Positions 5,558 to 10,172 of a stretch of DNA of 10,172 nt are shown here, piece after piece. The translations under genes were made by a program, and so were the position numbers. The stretch is from assembly GCA_003485715.1 (NCBI GenBank), contig DNIF01000106.1, positions 1 through 10,172 on the forward strand, in the 5' to 3' direction. This DNA is from Gammaproteobacteria bacterium. GTDB taxonomy: Bacteria; Pseudomonadota; Gammaproteobacteria; UBA7966. Within the stretch, counting starts at the first letter, position 1. Every line of letters begins with the position of its first letter. The notes beneath the pieces were generated by a model that ran no database searches, was not told where the DNA came from, and worked only from the letters and a program-made list of their open reading frames with translations.

Positions 5558-6814
5558 TCAGGCCACCGCGCTCAATGCCGGCACGACTACGTTCTTCGGC
5601 AACAGCGTTGGCACGTAGGTCTGCCCGCCGCCCCAGGCATCGACCAGGTTGGCCCATTCTTGCAGCATGTGACGCCGCTGCTCGGCGTACTCAGCCTTGT
5701 TGTAGACCGAGCGCGAGGAACGGCCGTCCTCGTGCGCCAAGCACTTCTCGATCCAGTCGCGGTTGAAGCCGATTTCGTTCAACAGCGTCGAGCCGGTACG
5801 GCGCAGGTCGTGGACGGTGAACGGGGTCAGCGGCAGCCCCTTGGTCTTTGCCGCCTCCGCGATAAGCTGCGTGACCCGATTCAAGGTCGCATTGGACATG
5901 AACCGCTCGGCGTCGTAACGAGAGGGAAAGACGAACCTTGAGCCAGCCGCGCAGGCGTGCAGCGTCACGAAGATGTCGAGCGCCTGGCGCGACAGATAGA
6001 CCACGTGCGGGTTACGCCCCTTCATCCGCTGCTTCGGTATCGTCCAGGTCTTGCTCTCGAAATCGACCTCATCCCAGGTGGCCTGGATCAGTTCGCTCTT
6101 GCGCACCAGCGTCAGCAGGATCAAGCGCAGCGCCAGCTTGATAGTCGGATAGGTCGCCACCGACTCCATCTGTTGCACAAACAGTCGGATTTCCAGCGGC
6201 GACAAGGCGCGATCCTTCGGCACGAACGTGGCAATCGAGGCCGCGCCCACGCTGTCGGCGGGGTTGTCCACCTTCTCACCGTGGGCGATCGCGTAGACGT
6301 AGACCTGCTTCACGATGTCCCGCATCTGGACCGCCGTAGCCGGCGCCCCGCGCTCCTTGACCTTGTTGCACAAGGCCCGCAGGTCCTCGGCCTGGATTTC
6401 GGTCAGCAGGCGGTTCTGGAAGACCGGCAGGATGTCCCGGTCGATGATGTGCTTGCGCATGGCCCGGGTACTGTCGGCCAACCTGGCATTGGCCAGCCAG
6501 ATGTCCATCGCCGTGCCAAAGGTCTTGATGGCGACCACCCGGCGTTTCTCGCGCTGCTTCTCCAGCGCGGGCGATACGCCCTTGAGAACGGCTTTGCGCG
6601 CGTCCAAGAGCAGTTCGCGCGCCATCGCCAGCGAGATGCCACCGGGGCCGTAGCGCCCGAGCGTCAGCGTCTCGCGGCGTCCGTTGAGGCGGTAGTCGTA
6701 GCGGAAGGTGACAGTGCCGCCAGGCGATACCGTCACGTACATTCCGTCCCGGTCAGAAGCCTTATAAATCTTGGACTTAGGCTTCAGATTTCGTAGTGCT
6801 GCGTCAGTAAGCAT
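5558..6814 (-). CDS. P4-type tyrosine recombinase (island integrase)
   Basis: This 418-residue protein catalyses site-specific integration and excision of the island. The N-terminus (1-85) is the arm-binding domain typical of P4-like integrases (LTDAALRNLKPKSKIYKASD, then LTLGRYGPGGISLAMAR). A central core-binding domain follows (about 100-190), then the catalytic domain (about 205-385). The visible active-site set is R238 in LVRKSEL, a Lys in the KQRMKG hairpin (about 261-265), H335 and R338 in HDLRRTGS, H361 in LAHEDG, and the nucleophile Tyr, most likely Y371 in VYNKAEY. All are present and the length is normal, so the enzyme looks intact. The ATG at 6814 has a strong ribosome binding site (GGAGGAAA, 8 bases in 6820-6827). 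Its position beside the guaA 3' end implies guaA as its target, and TTTACCGTC-type repeats lie directly upstream. It faces the alpA-like pseudogene convergently. Confidence 0.95.
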   Translation of the reverse strand: MLTDAALRNLKPKSKIYKASDRDGMYVTVSPGGTVTFRYDYRLNGRRETLTLGRYGPGGISLAMARELLLDARKAVLKGVSPALEKQREKRRVVAIKTFGTAMDIWLANARLADSTRAMRKHIIDRDILPVFQNRLLTEIQAEDLRALCNKVKERGAPATAVQMRDIVKQVYVYAIAHGEKVDNPADSVGAASIATFVPKDRALSPLEIRLFVQQMESVATYPTIKLALRLILLTLVRKSELIQATWDEVDFESKTWTIPKQRMKGRNPHVVYLSRQALDIFVTLHACAAGSRFVFPSRYDAERFMSNATLNRVTQLIAEAAKTKGLPLTPFTVHDLRRTGSTLLNEIGFNRDWIEKCLAHEDGRSSRSVYNKAEYAEQRRHMLQEWANLVDAWGGGQTYVPTLLPKNVVVPALSAVA

Positions 6815-6833
6815 CGAGGTTTCCTCCGGCTTG

Positions 6834-7011
6834 TGACGGCTTTACCGTCAGGTTTTACCGTCAAGGACCTGGAGACCTGCTGATGCCCGGAAAGCCGCAT
6901 AAAACAAGCATTCCCGAGAAGGCTTTTACCGTCAAAGACGGTAAAAGTCTGAATAGTGAACGAGAGCGTCTTAATCCGACCTCGATTTTTACCGTCAGCT
7001 CTACCGCCAAC
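6834..7011. repeat. Cluster of TTTTACCGTCA repeats upstream of the integrase
   Basis: The motif (T)TTTACCGTCA occurs at 6841-6850, 6853-6863, 6924-6934 and 6987-6997. It occurs inverted as GACGGTAAAA at 6937-6946, and in a degenerate form (TCTACCGCCA) at about 7001-7010. An inverted TGACGG at 6834-6839 pairs with the CCGTCA of the first copy. All lie between the integrase start and the guaA end, where arm-type integrase sites, excisionase sites or operators are expected. On the minus strand the repeat contains TTGACGG, so some copies may also supply a -35 element for the integrase promoter. The copies are direct observation; their function is inferred from position. Confidence 0.75.
6923..6947. 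promoter_or_regulatory. Palindromic repeat pair, probable operator or recombinase site
   Basis: Two copies of the local repeat face each other: CTTTTACCGTC (6923-6933), a 3-nt centre AAA, and GACGGTAAAAG (6937-6947), a perfect 11-bp inverted repeat. This symmetry suits binding of a dimer such as a recombination directionality factor or a repressor of the integrase. As RNA it would form a hairpin, but no T-run follows on either strand. Confidence 0.6.
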
Positions 7012-7027
7012 TTTTTCTGCTGGCCGG

Positions 7028-7099
7028 CGATAGCCATCGATAGCTGCCGCGACGTATTTCCTTCTAGAGCAACACGTTACGACGATTTTTCGATAGCTG
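7028..7099. repeat. CGATAGC repeats near the island-guaA junction
   Basis: CGATAGC occurs at 7028-7034, and CGATAGCTG at 7038-7046 and 7091-7099. The first two copies are 10 bp apart, one helical turn. The third lies about 25 bp from the guaA stop codon. Together with the TTTTACCGTC cluster this suggests a second class of protein-binding site in the attachment region, but with so few short copies chance is possible. Confidence 0.4.
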
Positions 7100-7109
7100 G
7101 CGATGGTCT

Positions 7110-7145
7110 CCGAAGGACGTTCCGTCACTCCCACTCGATCGTCGC
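7110..7145. other. Probable attachment site (att) at the guaA 3' end
   Basis: The last codons of guaA (stop at 7125-7127) mark the change from conserved gene to island DNA. Integrases of this type recombine within the 3' end of their target gene and restore its reading frame. GuaA ends here with the normal ISGKPPATIEWE, so the gene was rebuilt on integration. The exact core cannot be fixed because the partner copy is outside the window. Confidence 0.5.
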
Positions 7146-8681
7146 CGGTGGCTTGCCGGAGATGTCGTAGACCACCCGCGATACTCCGGGCACCTCGTTC
7201 ATGATGCGGCGGGCCACGTCGTCGAGGAATTCCCATGGCAGGCGCGACCAGTGGGCGGTCATGAAGTCGGTGGTCTCGACCGCGCGCAGGGCGATGACGG
7301 GGCCGTAGTTGCGGGCATCGCCGGTGACACCCACCGAGTTGACCGGCAGCAGCACGGCGAAGGCCTGGCTCACGCGATCGTAGAGGCCTGCCGCGCGCAG
7401 GGCGGCGATGAAGATCGCGTCGGCGGCGCGCAGTAGTTCGAGGCCTGCGCGGTTCACTTCCCCGGGCATGCGCACGGCGAGGCCGGGGCCGGGGAAGGGG
7501 TGGCGATAGACCAGTTCGGCGGGCAGGCCAAGTTCGAGGCCGAGCTTGCGCACCTCGTCCTTGAACAGCTCCCGCAGCGGTTCCAGCAGCGCCAGTCGCA
7601 TGTGCTCCGGCAGGCCGCCCACGTTGTGGTGACTCTTGATCACGTGCGCCTTGCCCGAGGCGGCCCCGGCGGATTCGATGACATCGGGGTAGATCGTCCC
7701 CTGTGCGAGCCAGCGCACGCCCTCGCTGCGGGCGGATTCGGCCTCGAAGACGTGGATGAACTCGCGCCCGATGGCCTTGCGCTTGGCCTCCGGATCGGAG
7801 ATCCCGTGCAGGGCAGCGAGGAAGCGATCGCTGGCGTCCACGCGGCAGATCCGTACTCCCATATGGGTAGTCAGCGTCTGCATGACCTGATCCGCCTCGC
7901 CGGCGCGCAAGAGGCCCGTGTCCACGAACACACAGCTGAGCTGGTCACCCACCGCGCGTGCGACCAGTGCGGCCAGTACGGCCGAATCCACGCCGCCGGA
8001 GAGGGCCAGCAGCACGGCGTCAGTGCCGACCTGCGCCCGCACGCGTTCAACCAGTTCCGTGACCAGGTTGCGCGGCGTCCATTCCGGCCGGCAGCCGCAG
8101 AGGTCACGCACGAAGCGTTCGAGGATGCGCAGGCCCTGCGGCGTGTGCGTGACCTCGGGATGGAATTGCAGGGCATAGATGCCGCGCGCTTCATCCGCCA
8201 TGCCGGCCACCGGGCAGGTGGCGGTGGACGCGATCACCTTGAAGCCCGCAGGCAGGGTGCTCACCTGATCGCCATGCGACATCCACACATCGAGCAGGCC
8301 GTGCCCCTCGGGGTTGCTGCGATCCTCGATGCCTTCCAGCAGGCGCGAATGTCCGCGCGCGCGCACCTCGGCGTAACCGAACTCGCGCGCAGCGGCCGGT
8401 ACCACGGTACCGCCGAGTTGTTCGGCGAGGGTCTGCATGCCATAGCAGATCCCGAGCACGGGCACGCCCCGCTCGAACACCCACGCCGGTGCCCGCACGG
8501 TACGCGCGCTGGCCACGGATTCCGGCCCACCGGAAAGGATGATGCCGCTGCAGGCACCCGGATCGGGTGCATCGAAGGCAATGAGTTCGGAGTAGACCCC
8601 AAGCTCGCGCACGCGCCGTGCGATGAGTTGGGCGTACTGCGAGCCGAAGTCGAGGATCAGGATGCGCTGGCGTTCGGTCAC
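7125..8681 (-). CDS. guaA: GMP synthase (glutamine-hydrolysing)
   Basis: GuaA converts XMP to GMP using ATP and ammonia from glutamine, the last step of guanine nucleotide synthesis in the cytoplasm. I chose the GTG at 8681 (518 residues) because the protein then begins MTERQRILILDFGSQ like other GuaA proteins and has GAGGG upstream. A longer reading from GTG at 8726 adds 15 residues of no recognisable kind. In 518-residue numbering, the class I glutamine amidotransferase domain has the nucleophile C79 in GICYGMQ and the H174/E176 pair in FHPEVTHT. The ATP pyrophosphatase P-loop is SGGVDS (228-233). The C-terminal dimerisation domain holds RHPFPGPGLAVRM and ends with ISGKPPATIEWE. All key residues are present. 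It lies just downstream of guaB in the usual guaBA order. Its 3' end is the island insertion site, yet the reading frame is complete. Confidence 0.98.
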   Translation of the reverse strand: MTERQRILILDFGSQYAQLIARRVRELGVYSELIAFDAPDPGACSGIILSGGPESVASARTVRAPAWVFERGVPVLGICYGMQTLAEQLGGTVVPAAAREFGYAEVRARGHSRLLEGIEDRSNPEGHGLLDVWMSHGDQVSTLPAGFKVIASTATCPVAGMADEARGIYALQFHPEVTHTPQGLRILERFVRDLCGCRPEWTPRNLVTELVERVRAQVGTDAVLLALSGGVDSAVLAALVARAVGDQLSCVFVDTGLLRAGEADQVMQTLTTHMGVRICRVDASDRFLAALHGISDPEAKRKAIGREFIHVFEAESARSEGVRWLAQGTIYPDVIESAGAASGKAHVIKSHHNVGGLPEHMRLALLEPLRELFKDEVRKLGLELGLPAELVYRHPFPGPGLAVRMPGEVNRAGLELLRAADAIFIAALRAAGLYDRVSQAFAVLLPVNSVGVTGDARNYGPVIALRAVETTDFMTAHWSRLPWEFLDDVARRIMNEVPGVSRVVYDISGKPPATIEWE

Positions 8682-8746
8682 GGCGATGCGGCCCTCGGGC
8701 ACGAGCAGAGTGGGGGAAGTGGACACTGCGCGCTACGCCTCGGTAC

Positions 8747-8766
8747 ACCGGCGACAGGGCGCCGGT
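8747..8766. repeat. Hairpin in the guaB-guaA intercistronic gap
   Basis: ACCGGCG (8747-8753) and CGCCGGT (8760-8766) form a perfect 7-bp stem with a 6-nt loop just after the guaB stop. There is no T-run, so it is unlikely to be a full terminator. It may stabilise the upstream mRNA or tune the guaB to guaA ratio. Confidence 0.5.
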
Positions 8767-8772
8767 CGGTGC

Positions 8773-10172
8773 TCACTCGACGCGGTAGTTCGGCGCTTCC
8801 TTGGTGATGGTGACGTCGTGTACGTGGCTCTCGCGCATGCCTGCCGCCGAGACCTTCACGAAACGTGGACGAGTGCGGAATTCATCCAGCGTGTGGCAAC
8901 CGGTGTAGCCCATCGCGGCGCGCAGCCCGCCGATGAGTTGCAGCACGATGGCATCGAGTGCGCCCTTGTAGGGCACCCGCCCTTCGATGCCCTCGGGGAC
9001 CAGTTTCTCGATGGCGCCGGGCTCCTGGAAGTAGCGATCCGACGAACCATGATGCTGGGCCATGGCACCGAGTGACCCCATGCCGCGATAGCTCTTGTAG
9101 GAACGCCCTTGATAGAGCTCGACCTCCCCGGGTGCCTCCTCCGTGCCCGCAAACAGGCCACCCACCATCACGCAGTGGGCACCGGCGGCGATGGCCTTGG
9201 CGAGGTCACCCGAATAGCGGATGCCGCCATCCGCGATGAGCGGGACGTCGGTGCCCGCAAGGGCCTCGGCCACGTTCGCGATGGCCGTCACCTGCGGCAC
9301 GCCAACGCCGGTGACCACGCGGGTGGTACAGATGGAGCCCGGGCCGATCCCCACCTTCACGGCATCGGCACCGGCTGCGAGCAGCGCCGCAGCGGCCTCG
9401 GCCGTGGCGATGTTGCCGCCGATGACGTCGGTATCCGGGTAGTGGGTCTTCACCCAGCGGACCATGTCGAGCACACCCTGGGAGTGGCCGTGCGCGGTAT
9501 CGACGACGATGATATCGACGCCCGCCGCCACCAGTGCGGCCACCCGATCCTGATTGCCCGGGCCCGTGCCGACCGCGGCCCCCACCCGGAGACGCTCGTC
9601 GGCGTCCTTGCAGGCGAGCGGGTGCTCGACCGCCTTCTGGATGTCCTTCACGGTGATGAGGCCGCGCAGGGCGAATTCCTCATTCACGACCAGCACCTTT
9701 TCGATGCGGTGCTGGTGCAGCAAGGCAACCACCTGGTCGCGCGTCGCCTCCTCGGGCACCGTCACCAGTCGCTCGCGCGGGGTCATGATCGAGGTGACTG
9801 GGGCATCGAAGCGGGTCTCGAAGCGCAGGTCACGACTGGTCACGATGCCGACCAGGGATTCCCCGTCCACCACCGGCACGCCCGAGATCCCGCGGGCGCG
9901 GGTGAGCGCGAGCACCTCACGGATGCTGGTCTGCGGCCCGACGCAGATCGGGTCCTTGATGACACCGCTCTCGAACTTCTTGACCCGGCTGGCCTCGCGC
10001 GCCTGCGCCTCGATGGAGAGGTTCTTGTGCAGGATGCCGATGCCGCCCTGCTGGGCGAGGGCGATCGCGAGCCGCGCCTCGGTGACGGTGTCCATCGCGG
10101 CGGCGGCGAGCGGGACGTTCAGCGCGATGCGGCGGGTGATGCGTGTGCGGAGCGAGACATCCCGCGGTAGCA
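8773..10172 (-). CDS. guaB: IMP dehydrogenase (5' end outside window)
   Basis: GuaB oxidises IMP to XMP with NAD+, the committed step of guanine synthesis. The reading frame runs off the right edge. Compared with E. coli GuaB about 23 N-terminal residues are missing; the first visible residues are LPRDVSLRTRITRR, and the MDTVTEARLAIAL segment follows. Then come the two regulatory CBS domains (including ISGVPVVDGESLVGIVTSRD and KVLVVNEEFALRGLITVKD), the IMP-binding and catalytic loop GIGPGSICTTR with its Cys, the GRSYKSYRGMGSLGAM segment, the mobile flap EGIEGRVPYKG, and the C-terminal ESHVHDVTITKEAPNYRVE. All are typical and intact. It is transcribed into guaA with a gap of 91 bp (46 bp if the longer guaA start is used), consistent with a guaBA operon whose promoter lies outside the window. 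Confidence 0.98.
   Translation of the reverse strand, partial: LPRDVSLRTRITRRIALNVPLAAAAMDTVTEARLAIALAQQGGIGILHKNLSIEAQAREASRVKKFESGVIKDPICVGPQTSIREVLALTRARGISGVPVVDGESLVGIVTSRDLRFETRFDAPVTSIMTPRERLVTVPEEATRDQVVALLHQHRIEKVLVVNEEFALRGLITVKDIQKAVEHPLACKDADERLRVGAAVGTGPGNQDRVAALVAAGVDIIVVDTAHGHSQGVLDMVRWVKTHYPDTDVIGGNIATAEAAAALLAAGADAVKVGIGPGSICTTRVVTGVGVPQVTAIANVAEALAGTDVPLIADGGIRYSGDLAKAIAAGAHCVMVGGLFAGTEEAPGEVELYQGRSYKSYRGMGSLGAMAQHHGSSDRYFQEPGAIEKLVPEGIEGRVPYKGALDAIVLQLIGGLRAAMGYTGCHTLDEFRTRPRFVKVSAAGMRESHVHDVTITKEAPNYRVE

Larger units (their letters stand above)
1..7124. mobile_element. Genomic island (partial) integrated at the 3' end of guaA
   Basis: This segment has the typical parts of an integrative island: a P4-type tyrosine recombinase next to the 3' end of a conserved core gene (guaA), an AlpA-type regulator remnant beside it, and a cargo operon unrelated to purine synthesis. 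The integrase is transcribed away from guaA, with its 5' end and a repeat-rich strip facing the guaA end, the usual layout for an att-proximal integrase. The 3' end of guaA is an established island hotspot. No second copy of the guaA 3' end was seen in the window, so the left boundary is probably beyond position 1. The right boundary is placed at the guaA stop codon, but the true crossover probably lies within the last bases of guaA. Island membership of the cargo operon is inferred from position. Confidence 0.75.

Noticed and set aside
6834..7011. TTTTACCGTC repeats as a CRISPR array
   Set aside because: Repeats are only about 10-11 bp, spacing is irregular, one copy is inverted and there are no cas genes.
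6883..7170. 95-codon plus-strand frame in the integrase-guaA gap
   Set aside because: It is built from the repeat motifs, lacks a ribosome binding site and runs into the guaA terminus on the opposite strand.
7500..8807. 435-residue plus-strand open frame opposite guaA
   Set aside because: guaA is certain on the other strand; the plus frame is a His/Arg-rich shadow typical of high-GC genes. The same holds for 9109-10170 opposite guaB and 5957-6796 opposite the integrase.

Overview
The window joins two kinds of DNA. The right end (about 7125-10172) is conserved chromosomal backbone: the purine genes guaA and guaB on the minus strand, guaB being cut by the window edge. Their sequences, the high GC content and the P4-type integrase beside them suggest a GC-rich proteobacterium, most likely gammaproteobacterial. 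The species cannot be named from this window. The left 7.1 kb is the inner end of a genomic island inserted at the 3' end of guaA, a well-known island target. It has a tyrosine recombinase (5558-6814, minus) whose 5' end faces guaA, and a 310-bp intergenic strip full of short TTTTACCGTC-type repeats that are probably recombinase or regulator sites. An AlpA-type regulator gene (5152-5532) is broken by one in-frame amber codon. The far end of the island lies beyond position 1.

The cargo is a compact four-gene operon on the plus strand (132-5089), with overlapping or nearly overlapping genes throughout. Gene 1 is a ComEC-like metallo-beta-lactamase (MBL) fold protein. Gene 2 is a 748-residue protein that carries a ubiquitin-conjugating (E2-like) domain, a ThiF/E1 adenylation domain and a JAB/JAMM deconjugase domain in one chain. 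Gene 3 is a second MBL-fold protein with a diverged metal site. Gene 4 is a small protein with four predicted transmembrane helices. E2, E1 and JAB proteins are known from type II CBASS (Cap2/Cap3) and Bil/Bub systems. Here no CD-NTase and no ubiquitin-like protein is visible, and the partners are MBL proteins and a membrane protein. I read this as a ubiquitin-conjugation-like stress or anti-phage system in which an MBL protein, perhaps through its C-terminal glycine, takes the place of the usual conjugation substrate and the membrane protein is the likely effector. The domains are visible in the sequence. The defence role is inference.

The most striking regulatory feature is in front of this operon. 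A good sigma-70 promoter (TTGACG, 17-bp spacer, TATAGT, 32-60) is followed at once by a perfect CIRCE element (TTAGCACTC-N9-GAGTGCTAA, 62-88), the operator of the heat-shock repressor HrcA. The expected start of transcription falls inside it. HrcA depends on free GroEL, so the operon would be expected to switch on when GroEL is overloaded, by heat or possibly by a phage that uses the chaperonin.
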